DNA of 64,000 nucleotides, from the NCBI RefSeq assembly GCF_900187325.1, contig NZ_FZMZ01000006.1, positions 806,001-870,000 on the forward strand, written 5' to 3'. The notes under the pieces are model-generated. The model saw only the letters and a program-made list of their open reading frames with translations. It searched no databases and was not told the DNA's origin. Numbering within the stretch: position 1 is the stretch's first letter; each line of letters starts with the position of its first letter. Source of the DNA: Virgibacillus ndiopensis. GTDB taxonomy: Bacteria > Bacillota > Bacilli > Bacillales > Amphibacillaceae. Positions 51,942 to 60,227 of the stretch are shown here, piece by piece. The translations under genes and the position numbers were made by a program.

Positions 51942-52517
51942 ATGGATCTAATTTTTATTAGACATGGCCAAGGTCAGCATACACTAGAACCACCTAACAG
52001 CTTACACATTAAAGATCCTTCATTAACTAATGAAGGAATAGATCAAGCTAAATTGTTAAGAAAGAACATTCCTTTATCTGATACAGATCTTGTTGTAATT
52101 AGCCCTATTAGGAGAACGCTGCAAACTGCATTTATTTGGAGTGAAGGTATCCGGTGTAAAAAAATCGTGAGTCCAATGGTATCACCAAGAATGTTTCCGC
52201 AAAAGAAAGAATGGAAGACCCTACCTTGTGACGTGATTATGGACCGCAAAGAAATAAAAAATGAATTTCCTGATTTTATAATAGAAAAAAATTCAACAAA
52301 TGATCTGTGGATCCAGGGAATAAATAGCACTTCCGAAGATGAGTTTAAAACCATTGGAAAGAGGTTTATTCAATGGTGTAAGCTCCAATCTAAGGAAAAA
52401 ATCTACGTTGTATCTCACGATGGTACCATTACTTCTTATCGACAATTGTTATCTAATCAAACATTCACTAGAAAAGACTTTCCAAAAGAAGCAGGTTGGG
52501 TAAATTTACGCTGTTAA
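51942..52517 (+). CDS. Histidine phosphatase superfamily protein
   Basis: A 191-residue phosphoglycerate-mutase-fold protein: the phospho-acceptor motif FIRHGQGQHT at the start, SPIRRTLQTA (about 55), and the second catalytic His in VVSHDGTI (about 158). Substrate unknown. GTGGGAGG precedes the ATG. Element H begins at its stop. Confidence 0.85.
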   Translation: MDLIFIRHGQGQHTLEPPNSLHIKDPSLTNEGIDQAKLLRKNIPLSDTDLVVISPIRRTLQTAFIWSEGIRCKKIVSPMVSPRMFPQKKEWKTLPCDVIMDRKEIKNEFPDFIIEKNSTNDLWIQGINSTSEDEFKTIGKRFIQWCKLQSKEKIYVVSHDGTITSYRQLLSNQTFTRKDFPKEAGWVNLRC

Positions 52518-52578
52518 GCAAACGGGCGCTTTTCTGGAATAAAGATTAGCGCTCATTTTTCATGTAATTGGCCAAAAT
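52517..52578 (+). repeat. Cassette element H
   Basis: CAAACGGGCGCTTTTCTGGA, ATAAAGATTAGCGCTC, ATTTTTCATG, GGCCAAAA. Confidence 0.8.
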
Positions 52579-52658
52579 TTTTGAACAAGAGAAACCTTTC
52601 CTACAATTGATCCGTAATAAGTATCACAGTAATTTGTTTATTGAAAAGGAGTGTTAGT

Positions 52659-53162
52659 ATGCGAAGGCTATTTGTTTTATTTTGTTATTCGGTTGCTCTT
52701 TTATTATTAGTTAGTGCCTGTGAAAATTCAGAAGATGATTCCTCAGATTTTACGGACTCTGCAGTGGAACTTGGAGAGGAATTTATTAAAGAGCTATACA
52801 ATGTTGACGACCCAAGTGTTGATGTAAAGAACTTTGAAAAGCTTATGGATTTACAAGACAATTTTTCGTCTTATTTCACGAAGAAGGAATTTGAAGATTT
52901 AGAAAAGATTAGGTTCTTTACAATACCACAAGAAGTAGCAAACAAACTAAACAATAAAATTTCCGTGCAAAACATTTCCATCAAAAAGAGTGATGGCGAT
53001 CAAAATTTTGAACATACCTTCACATTGATATTTACGGATCAAGATGGAAACAAGGTGGATGAAGAAGAAATGAAGGGACAAATGACCATTGTAGATACGA
53101 AAAATGGGTTGAAAATCGACCGTTATTATGATGGTGCAGAAAAGACGTTGGTAAATAAGTAA
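52659..53162 (+). CDS. Small lipoprotein of unknown function
   Basis: A 167-residue protein with a signal peptide and lipobox LVSAC (about 19-23), followed by an acidic linker and an alpha/beta domain (NISIKKSDGDQNFEHTFTLI.., MTIVDTKNGLKIDRYYDG) that resembles small Bacillus secreted domains. AAAAGGAG lies before the ATG at 52659; the frame back to 52641 has no site. Confidence 0.75.
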   Translation: MRRLFVLFCYSVALLLLVSACENSEDDSSDFTDSAVELGEEFIKELYNVDDPSVDVKNFEKLMDLQDNFSSYFTKKEFEDLEKIRFFTIPQEVANKLNNKISVQNISIKKSDGDQNFEHTFTLIFTDQDGNKVDEEEMKGQMTIVDTKNGLKIDRYYDGAEKTLVNK

Positions 53163-53167
53163 GCATC

Positions 53168-53212
53168 TTGTACCGCAATCGGGCGCATTCCTTGAATAAG
53201 AAGCATTAATGT
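53168..53212 (+). repeat. Cassette element I
   Basis: CCGCAATCGGGCGCATTCCT, TGAATAAGAAGC. Truncated right side. Confidence 0.7.
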
Positions 53213-53230
53213 AAAAAGTACTGGTAAACA

Positions 53231-53353
53231 ATGGATTTCTTGTTTTTAATTTTAATTTTTATTGGTATCTTTCTTGTATTTGATGCAGTACGGAAAGTTA
53301 GCAATAACATACTTGAACAGACTGAAGAACTAAAAAAATACGTGAAGAATTGA
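53231..53353 (+). CDS. 40-residue single-helix membrane protein
   Basis: MDFLFLILIFIGIFLVFDAV then RKVSNNILEQTEELKKYVKN: one N-terminal membrane helix and an amphipathic tail. The ribosome site is weak (AGTACTGG). It fills the interval between elements I and J, which supports it being a real cassette gene. Confidence 0.55.
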   Translation: MDFLFLILIFIGIFLVFDAVRKVSNNILEQTEELKKYVKN

Positions 53354-53394
53354 TGAAAAGAGTAGACTATTGATCTTCAGTAATACTGGATAAC

Positions 53395-53452
53395 TATTCC
53401 ACAAAGGGGCGCAATTGCTTAATAAACGCTTGCGTCCATCGGGCCATATCGA
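53395..53452 (+). repeat. Cassette element J
   Basis: AAAGGGGCGCAATTGCTTAA, TAAACGCTTGCGTCC, ATCGGGCCATAT. Last copy of the array. Confidence 0.75.
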
Positions 53453-53532
53453 GAATATTGTGTTGGTGACAAGAAAACAGAATGAGTAATGCAGGAAATT
53501 AATGTTATATACACTTTGCTACGGGGGTACTT

Positions 53533-54183
53533 ATGAAAACTCACTATTATTTAGGTTGGTTTAGCAACTTTTTTCCAGAAAAACTGGGCAGGGTTTTACA
53601 GGAGGATATAACTGATAGAAAATCGCTTGTTATGATTAGCTCGAATCCATCTTTTTATGAAGATGATGGTGCTACTGAACGTTTGTGGCTTGACCAGGCA
53701 GGCATTATGTTTGATGAATATCATTTAATTAATTATCGCGTACAGAAGGAAGATGCACAAACGTTAATTCAAAATGCTTCAGTCATTTTCTTGTTGGGTG
53801 GAAGCATTCTTAAACAAAAAGATTTTTTGATGGAATATGAATTGTCGGATTTGATTAAAAAAAGCAGAGCCGTTGTTATGGGAGCAAGCGCTGGTGCGAT
53901 CAATATGTCCGCTAAATGGTTATGTTCGAAAAACTTTGGAGATGAAATAAGCTCTGTTTGCGACGGAATCGGCCTTGACGATTTTTCCGTCCTGTCTCAC
54001 TTTGATCTTGAAAATAACATTGCGCTGGTTCAAAGTGAACTGTCTCCCTTATCGGAAGAAATGAATATTTATGCGTCGAACAAAGATTGCGCTGTACGTA
54101 CAAAGGGAGACAAAATCGACATTTTTGGCAATGTATATTTAATTTCCCACTCAAAGATTCAGAAATTGGATGAGACGCTCTAG
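53533..54183 (+). CDS. Peptidase S51 / dipeptidase E-like protein
   Basis: A 216-residue class I amidotransferase-fold peptidase with the nucleophile Ser in VVMGASAGAINMSAKW and the GGS loop in FLLGGSILKQ. S51 enzymes cleave Asp-X dipeptides or cyanophycin-like substrates; here the substrate is unknown. The ATG follows ACGGGGG. It is the last gene before the array pattern stops. Confidence 0.82.
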   Translation: MKTHYYLGWFSNFFPEKLGRVLQEDITDRKSLVMISSNPSFYEDDGATERLWLDQAGIMFDEYHLINYRVQKEDAQTLIQNASVIFLLGGSILKQKDFLMEYELSDLIKKSRAVVMGASAGAINMSAKWLCSKNFGDEISSVCDGIGLDDFSVLSHFDLENNIALVQSELSPLSEEMNIYASNKDCAVRTKGDKIDIFGNVYLISHSKIQKLDETL

Positions 54184-54249
54184 TTGTGGTGAATGACTAT
54201 GGCTTAAAATTAATTTCTTTATACAAAGCTTCTATTTTAAATTAATCGT

Positions 54250-54327
54250 GTAAATAAAGAAGAACCTAAAGCTGTACAGATGGCAAAGAAAATATATAGG
54301 GAAATCAAATCTAAGCAACTAATCTAA
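54250..54327 (+). pseudogene. C-terminal gene remnant
   Basis: An open stretch reads VNKEEPKAVQMAKKIYREIK then SKQLI and TAA, without a start, directly before a terminator. It looks like the tail of a deleted gene. Confidence 0.35.
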
Positions 54328-54352
54328 CACTCTTTCAAGGGTGTTTTTTACG
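54327..54352 (+). terminator. Rho-independent terminator
   Basis: AACACTC pairs with GGGTGTT (one G-U) and is followed by TTTTT. Confidence 0.7.
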
Positions 54353-54549
54353 CTCTTTTTAGAAGGTGGAGAATAATGAGTGTGATTTTATCAAGATGTT
54401 TTCCGCTAAAATAACTTTCTAGGGAAAAACTTAGATACTTCGGACATAAGAGTGCATGACATATACACTAAGCAACCCCACTCCAAATCCACAATAAATT
54501 GCATTAATTCATACAATATAACCCAAAATACCTAATTTTTTATCTTAAT

Positions 54550-54612
54550 AGTGATGTAGATCACAGCCAAGCGAAGGATTATTTTGTATAATCCAAATTG
54601 TAAACGTTTGCG
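54550..54612 (+). promoter_or_regulatory. Crp/Fnr-like site and cre-like box upstream of the sigma gene
   Basis: AGTGATGTAGATCACA (54550-54565) is a near-perfect Crp/Fnr dyad (xGTGA-N6-TCACx). TATAAT lies 15 bases on, and TGTAAACGTTTGCG (12 of 14 to cre) ends near 54612. The 54353-54810 gap shows no gene, so these sites may belong to a small RNA or the sigma gene 200 bases downstream. Confidence 0.35.
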
Positions 54613-54810
54613 TTATTATGATTGTTCTAAAAATTATGAGTTTGTAATATTGCATTAGCTATTGTTAGTCATTGGCATATTAAGCAAATAATACTAGTAA
54701 ATCCGGAAAAATATTTCTTTTCATGCTTTTTATAAATTATAGCTAATACGATGTTAACTACAAAGAATCTATCTAAATAGCATTGCTTCTTAGATGAAGG
54801 AGATTAGGAA

Positions 54811-55341
54811 ATGGAAGAGAAAACGAAGACAACTTTTGAAGAGATCCTCGAACAAAATAAGCGCAGAGTATATTATCACATTCGTAAGTTAAAATTAAAC
54901 GATTCACATCAGGAATTTTATCAAGAAGGATTGGTTGCAATGTGGAACGCATACGAGAAGTACCAACCAAATAAAGGTCCGCTTGCAACGTACTTCAATT
55001 ATGTTATCCGTAATCGCATGATTGACTTAATGCGAAAACAGAAAAGGGAACAGGAAAATCAGAAATTTTTTGTACAGCAGCATAATGCTGAACATGAAGA
55101 TGGAAACTATTATCGCAATGGGGAGAGAGTTTATCCCTTGTTGAAGGTTGCCGAGGATTTCCAAAAGTATGAACCATTTTGGGATGAAGTTAAGGACAAT
55201 CTGTCGGAGAATCAATTGAAATGGCTGAAGTACTTTATTATTAAGGATATGTCTGTGAAAGATATTGCTTTACAGGAGGGTGTTACTGTCGACGCCGTGA
55301 AAGGCTGGGGTAGAGAGGTTAGGAAGAAGCTGAAGGAATAG
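54811..55341 (+). CDS. Sigma-70 family RNA polymerase sigma factor (ECF-like)
   Basis: A 176-residue sigma factor: region 2 (EFYQEGLVAMWNAYEKYQPNKGPLATYFNYVIRNRMIDLMRK) and a region-4 helix-turn-helix (MSVKDIALQEGVTVDAVKGWGREVRKKLK). No anti-sigma gene follows. It belongs to the unclassified Bacillus sigma group, distinct from SigV upstream. GAAGGAGATT lies before the ATG. Confidence 0.85.
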   Translation: MEEKTKTTFEEILEQNKRRVYYHIRKLKLNDSHQEFYQEGLVAMWNAYEKYQPNKGPLATYFNYVIRNRMIDLMRKQKREQENQKFFVQQHNAEHEDGNYYRNGERVYPLLKVAEDFQKYEPFWDEVKDNLSENQLKWLKYFIIKDMSVKDIALQEGVTVDAVKGWGREVRKKLKE

Positions 55342-55407
55342 ATTTGGTGGATTGGAATGGCTTATTAGGTACATATTAAAACTACCAATCTTAATCTCAG
55401 TACTGTT

Positions 55408-55441
55408 AAAGGGGGAAGTGTTCGTAGCACTTCTCCCTTTA
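55408..55441 (+). terminator. Hairpin after the sigma gene
   Basis: AAAGGGGGAAGTG pairs with CACTTCTCCCTTT with one bulge. No long T run. The remaining gap to 55721 shows no gene. Confidence 0.55.
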
Positions 55442-55721
55442 GCTTATACCGAATTTAGAGCGCATGGTGTCAATTAAACAATGGTCAACAAAAGTTACCA
55501 TACCTATATTTTTAAATGTAAAGAATATGAAAGGATAATTTTTCTCGGGATGTATCATTTTTAACGTGCCCATCTTAATCAAATACTTGTACCTTACCAA
55601 GTTTTTATTTCAACCAGCACAATTACTTTGGTGAGTTGTCTTTACCTAACTGCCCCAGAAACCCGTCTATGATTCCTTATTTAATTGCCCCACCTAACCT
55701 TTCGATTTCATAATCATGTTT

Positions 55722-56462
55722 TTAGGGAACTAATCCTCCATCCACACTCAAAATAGTTCCAGTAACGAAGCGCGCTTCCTCGGACGCAAGAAATGCATAA
55801 GCATTTGCAATATCCTCAGGTTTACCTATTTCATTTAACAAAGATTTTTCCTTCATCATGCCTAACACCTTATCTGGAATCTTTTTAAGCATATCTGTTA
55901 AAATAAATCCTGGAGCAACAGAATTGACACGAATGTTATATCGGCCAAGTTCTCGAGCCCATGTCTTAGTCATGCCATTTATTCCAGACTTCGCGGCAAC
56001 ATAATTTGACTGACCAAAATTCCCATATAAACTTACAACTGAAGAAGCATTAAGTATCACTCCGCTTTTTTGCTCCTTCATCCTTTGTGCTACGGCTTGT
56101 GTCATTAAAAAGACACCTTTAAGATTAACGTCTATTACCTTATCCCACTGACTTTCGTTCATTTTCAGAAGTTGTGCATCCTCTACTACCCCAGCATTAT
56201 TTATTAATATATCAATGGAATCAAAACGCTCTAATGTGAAATTAATGGCATAATCCACCGAAGATTTGTTGGAAACATCTGCCACGATTCCCTCTACCTT
56301 TTTTCCGTAATCCTTTAAATAGGAAACTGTATCATTAATCTCTTCTTTATTTAAGTCTATTATTACAATGTTGGCTCCCTCATTTAAAAACTTTTTGACA
56401 GTGGCATATCCTATACCACGACAACCACCAGTAATAATAGCTGTTTTATTATATAATTTCAT
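55722..56462 (-). CDS. Short-chain dehydrogenase (FabG/3-hydroxyacyl type)
   Basis: A 246-residue classical SDR: TGGCRGIG cofactor loop, NNAGV, catalytic Ser in NASSVVSL and YVAAK. Closest in style to 3-oxoacyl/3-hydroxybutyrate dehydrogenases. Start at the ATG with ATGAGG upstream rather than the ATG 12 bases earlier. Last gene of the minus operon; it could oxidise a 3-hydroxy acid to the 3-keto acid used by the BKACE enzyme (inference). Confidence 0.85.
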   Translation of the reverse strand: MKLYNKTAIITGGCRGIGYATVKKFLNEGANIVIIDLNKEEINDTVSYLKDYGKKVEGIVADVSNKSSVDYAINFTLERFDSIDILINNAGVVEDAQLLKMNESQWDKVIDVNLKGVFLMTQAVAQRMKEQKSGVILNASSVVSLYGNFGQSNYVAAKSGINGMTKTWARELGRYNIRVNSVAPGFILTDMLKKIPDKVLGMMKEKSLLNEIGKPEDIANAYAFLASEEARFVTGTILSVDGGLVP

Positions 56463-56477
56463 GTAAATCCTCATTCC

Positions 56478-58043
56478 TTAAGCGTTTTTTCTTGTATCTT
56501 TAGAATTAACACTAGTAATATTATTATCTGTTTTATTTTGTATATCTTTGATAGTTTGTTTGGTGGATTCACTGACATCTGCTTTAAAATACGGTTCGTA
56601 AGCTTCTACAGGTGGCTTTTTAGTGAAGAACACAACCAGTAGAACTCCTACTAAAGAAGCTGAGACTGCTATTAAGAATGGATTGGTTAAACCGATAACT
56701 TGAGCAAGTATATAAGTGAAAAAACCAGTAAGCATCGATACGTATGCGCCAGCTCTATTCATTCGCTTCCAATACAGCCCCAATACGACAACTAAGAAAA
56801 ATACTGCTCCGAAGCCTCCATAAACATACGTAAATCCCATTGCCAAGAACCATGGTGGTGTAATAGCACTTACCACAGCAAATATTGCAATTACAAACAT
56901 TCCAATTCTAAGATTCATATTAAATTTCTTTTCATTGATTTTCTTTTTTGGAAATATATTAAGATAAACATCATAATATAAAGATGTTGCACAGTGTAAG
57001 AGCATTGAATTAGCCGATGAAACAGCAGCTGCACATAAAGCTACAAGTGTCATCGCGCCCACTAAAGGAGGTGCATATTCCTGTACGATTACTGGAATAA
57101 TGTAATCTGTGGTTTTACCTGCTGGCAAACTAGGTATTAGGGTTTTCGCACCCAATCCCATAATAATTAGCGGTATAAATATTGCTGTTAAAATAAGGAT
57201 TGATCCCATGATTTGTAGAACAGCTACTTTAATATTTTTAGGAGCAAGCATTCTGGTTACCCAGTGCGGAGAAACGGTTGCACCTAAAGAGTTGGAAATA
57301 AAGATTGCAAATAAAGCTCCTAAACCAAACGTGCCAACAGGTGTTATCATTGAACCTTCTGGGATTGCTTCGCCACCAACAATTGTTGGACTGGTTGTGG
57401 TGGAAATAGTATCTATTATATTCTGCCATCCTCCTGTTGCAGCAAGAACAGCTCCTCCTCCTAAAATAACCCCTACAACAATCAAAATAGTATTTAATGT
57501 ATCTGTTGCCGCTACTGACCAAAACCCTCCAATGCTTGTGAAAAGTAAAAAGATTAAAAACGCAAATATCGCAAACTGATAATCTATACCGGTTATAGTG
57601 GCAAATACTATACCGAAACCAACTACCTGAAGATGTACAAATAAAAAATAACCGATGAACATTAACGTTCCAACAATTGTTCTTAGATGACTAACTTTTC
57701 TAAAAGGTTCAAATCTGTGATGAATATATTCCGGAAAGGTTCGTGCTGGAGTTTCCGGTCTTCTGATTTTATAAGCAACTAATGGAATTAGTGCAGTTGC
57801 CAAAAACCATCCAGCTACCCATCCAATAATGGCAGAAACTCCATTACTATAAAGATACCCTGGTACTCCCATAACAGAAGCAACACTTACCCATGTAGCT
57901 GTTGTTGTTCCAATTCCTAATAATAACCCCATTCTGTGACCGCCAGTCGTAAAGTCCGTCATTGATTCAGCCTGCTTCAGACTTTTGATTGAGGTCCATA
58001 CAATGAAGCACATGTAAAATCCAAGAACAATTAAATAAAGCAT
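56478..58043 (-). CDS. Sodium:solute symporter (SSS family)
   Basis: A 521-residue transporter with about 13 helices, and SSS hallmarks (GTTTATWVSVASVMGVPGYLY; the conserved region NSLGATVSPHWVTRML, and AALCAAAVSSANSMLLHC). The substrate is probably an organic acid or zwitterion. GAGAGGAGT precedes the start. The small accessory gene ends six bases upstream. Confidence 0.9.
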   Translation of the reverse strand: MLYLIVLGFYMCFIVWTSIKSLKQAESMTDFTTGGHRMGLLLGIGTTTATWVSVASVMGVPGYLYSNGVSAIIGWVAGWFLATALIPLVAYKIRRPETPARTFPEYIHHRFEPFRKVSHLRTIVGTLMFIGYFLFVHLQVVGFGIVFATITGIDYQFAIFAFLIFLLFTSIGGFWSVAATDTLNTILIVVGVILGGGAVLAATGGWQNIIDTISTTTSPTIVGGEAIPEGSMITPVGTFGLGALFAIFISNSLGATVSPHWVTRMLAPKNIKVAVLQIMGSILILTAIFIPLIIMGLGAKTLIPSLPAGKTTDYIIPVIVQEYAPPLVGAMTLVALCAAAVSSANSMLLHCATSLYYDVYLNIFPKKKINEKKFNMNLRIGMFVIAIFAVVSAITPPWFLAMGFTYVYGGFGAVFFLVVVLGLYWKRMNRAGAYVSMLTGFFTYILAQVIGLTNPFLIAVSASLVGVLLVVFFTKKPPVEAYEPYFKADVSESTKQTIKDIQNKTDNNITSVNSKDTRKNA

Positions 58044-58049
58044 TCACAT

Positions 58050-58199
58050 TTACTCCTCTCGTTTTGGTTCGTACCTAAATAAACTTCCTGTAGCTCCCCA
58101 GCGTTTAACCCCATGCTTTTCAATTCGAAAACACAAAAATGTTCCTAACGTAAGTGAAAAAACTATAATCGCTACCCAAATCATTAAGGCAATAAGCAT
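58050..58199 (-). CDS. Symporter small accessory protein
   Basis: A 49-residue protein, MLIALMIWVAIIVFSLTLGT then FLCFRIEKHGVKRWGATGSL and a charged tail. One membrane helix. Very small single-helix partners are encoded directly before SSS symporters in many Bacilli. It is too short to appear among long open frames. Its stop lies six bases before the symporter start. Confidence 0.75.
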   Translation of the reverse strand: MLIALMIWVAIIVFSLTLGTFLCFRIEKHGVKRWGATGSLFRYEPKREE

Positions 58200-58238
58200 T
58201 GATCTACACCACCTATAATGTTATTTTAAAAAATCCGC

Positions 58239-59285
58239 TCAACGGGATAAACTTATATTTTTATCTATAAGCTCCTTGAAATTAATAATATTTTCTTGGA
58301 ATTCGGGTATCTTCTTTTCTCTTTGTGCTTCTTGGACAAGTTGACAAACTAATTGATTAAAAGGCGTTGGAACATTGGATTGTTTTCCTTTGTTAACGAC
58401 ATGCCCATTAATAAAGTTAATTTCAGTTGGTTTTCCTTTTTCCAGATCCTGTAACATGCTTGCCTTAAGTTTTGCGTGTGGCCTCCATACATCATGATAA
58501 AATTCAAGTTTGTCAGATATACTGTTTTGATCTTTCAACTCTAAATATTGAAAATCTCTCCCTTGCATTTCTTCTAGTCGAATATCATGCTCTCGTGCGA
58601 CTTTAATTGTTTCGTCAGCAATGTTGGCAACACTTTTAATGGCAACTGGATTATTTAATACTTCTCCAAAAGTACAGCCCAGTGCTGCAGACATACCACT
58701 AAATGTTGTATTCATTAACAATTTAGACCATTTTACTCCTTGAATATTAGGAGTAATTTCACTGTACCCCACAGCATCCAATATTTCTTTGCCCCGTCTA
58801 ATACGATCAGTTATTCGTCCATTTAATTCACCAATATCAAATGCATATTTTTTCATGGTATTGAGTTCAGTTGTTAGCTCAGAAATACCAGGACCTAACC
58901 AAGTTGCACCAAAACCTACTGCACCACCAATGGTTCTATCACTTCCTACAATAGCCGCTACATTTTCTTCTGGAACACCATTTTGAAGTGTACAAACAAT
59001 ACTGTCATTATGAAGAAAAGGAAGCATGGGAGTTAATGCATCATGTGTGAAAACTTGTTTTGTAAGTACAAAAACAATATCATATACATCATTTAAATCT
59101 TTGGGATGTTTGGCGGACACATGAATAGTAGTATCCAGAAAACCAACCAGCTTGGCTCCATTTTGGTTCAACGCATCAATGTTTTCCTGATTAACATCAA
59201 TTAAGTCGACATTGTAGCCATGTTTGGTAATTAATGCACCGATAATTGTCCCTAATGACCCAGCACCTAGAATTGCTATTCTCAT
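58239..59285 (-). CDS. Ketopantoate reductase-family oxidoreductase (ApbA/PanE)
   Basis: A 348-residue NADP-dependent enzyme: N-terminal Rossmann GAGSLGTIIG, VLTKQ..LQNGV (PanE-like) and the C-terminal helical domain with GVKWSKLLMNT. It is 14 bases after the BKACE gene. In this operon it is more likely a 2- or 3-hydroxy acid dehydrogenase than the pantothenate enzyme. AAGAGGTG upstream. Confidence 0.83.
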   Translation of the reverse strand: MRIAILGAGSLGTIIGALITKHGYNVDLIDVNQENIDALNQNGAKLVGFLDTTIHVSAKHPKDLNDVYDIVFVLTKQVFTHDALTPMLPFLHNDSIVCTLQNGVPEENVAAIVGSDRTIGGAVGFGATWLGPGISELTTELNTMKKYAFDIGELNGRITDRIRRGKEILDAVGYSEITPNIQGVKWSKLLMNTTFSGMSAALGCTFGEVLNNPVAIKSVANIADETIKVAREHDIRLEEMQGRDFQYLELKDQNSISDKLEFYHDVWRPHAKLKASMLQDLEKGKPTEINFINGHVVNKGKQSNVPTPFNQLVCQLVQEAQREKKIPEFQENIINFKELIDKNISLSR

Positions 59286-59298
59286 GCTTTAACACCTC

Positions 59299-60129
59299 TT
59301 AACCTATTTTAGTTTTTGTTCGCAACTGTAATATCTCTCTGGCTTCCTGCGGTGTAGCAACTTCTCTACCTAACGTTTTTGCTAATTCTATAATTCTTTT
59401 TACAAATTGGGCATTTGTAGTGGCTAATTCACCTTTCCGGAAATATACACTGTCTTCCATACCTACACGTACGTGCCCACCTAACAAGATACTCATTGTA
59501 TTAATGGTTAATTGGTCTTTACTCGCTCCAATTGCTGACCAAGTTGAACCCTCTGGAATACTATCTATCATATACATCAAGTTTTTTGGCGTTGCAGGCA
59601 TTCCACCAGCGACCCCTAGTACAAATTGAAAATGAAACGGATCGTCTAATAGTTCTTTTTTTGCTATACGTAAAGCATTGTGAATCATCCCTACATCAAA
59701 GGCTTCAATTTCAGGTTTTATATTTCTCTTTTTTGTTTTGGCAGCAAGTTTTTCTAAAAAGCTAGGTGAATTGTGAAATACACCTTTTCCAAAATTCATT
59801 GAACCTGCATCAAATGTGGCCATTTCTGGGTTTAATTCACAAACACGAAGTCTTTCTTCTTCCGTGGTTTCTAACCCACCGGCAGTGGTTAGGTTTAAAA
59901 TAATGTCGCATTTTTCCTGAACTCGATCAATCACTTCTTGGTACACATTCAAATCCATTGTATTTTCGCCCATCATATCCTTCACGTGTACGTGGCCGAT
60001 AGCGGCTCCAGCTTTCCACGATTCATAAATTGAATCTGCAATTTCTTCTGGTGTTAGTGGAAGATAAGGAGTATGTTTTCTCGTAGTTTGTGCTCCAGTG
60101 GGTGCAACTGTAATTATTAATTTTTCCAT
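59299..60129 (-). CDS. BKACE family beta-keto acid cleavage enzyme
   Basis: A 276-residue TIM-barrel, zinc-dependent enzyme: the metal pair HVHVKD (about 46-51), NLTTAGG, EIEAFDVGM, and GMEDSVYFRKGE. BKACE enzymes condense a 3-keto acid with acetyl-CoA to give acetoacetate and a new CoA ester. It is the first enzyme gene of the operon, with GGAGGAGAT upstream and a cre box 26 bases before its start. Which keto acid is used cannot be read. Confidence 0.9.
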   Translation of the reverse strand: MEKLIITVAPTGAQTTRKHTPYLPLTPEEIADSIYESWKAGAAIGHVHVKDMMGENTMDLNVYQEVIDRVQEKCDIILNLTTAGGLETTEEERLRVCELNPEMATFDAGSMNFGKGVFHNSPSFLEKLAAKTKKRNIKPEIEAFDVGMIHNALRIAKKELLDDPFHFQFVLGVAGGMPATPKNLMYMIDSIPEGSTWSAIGASKDQLTINTMSILLGGHVRVGMEDSVYFRKGELATTNAQFVKRIIELAKTLGREVATPQEAREILQLRTKTKIG

Positions 60130-60154
60130 TTAATCTCCTCCAAAAAAAGTGTTA

Positions 60155-60168
60155 ATAAAGCGCTTTCA
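60155..60168 (-). promoter_or_regulatory. cre-like CcpA site before the BKACE gene
   Basis: On the minus strand TGAAAGCGCTTTAT matches the cre consensus at 12 of 14 positions and has the symmetric AAAGCGCTTT core. Confidence 0.6.
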
Positions 60169-60227
60169 ATTAGTCGATAAATAATATCGTCAAAATTATA
60201 AATGTACGATTTTCATTTACTATAAAC

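Noticed and set aside
47888-53452. True integron with attC sites
   Set aside because: The elements lack recognisable GTTRRRY/RYYYAAC core sites and no tyrosine integrase gene is present; only the architecture is integron-like.
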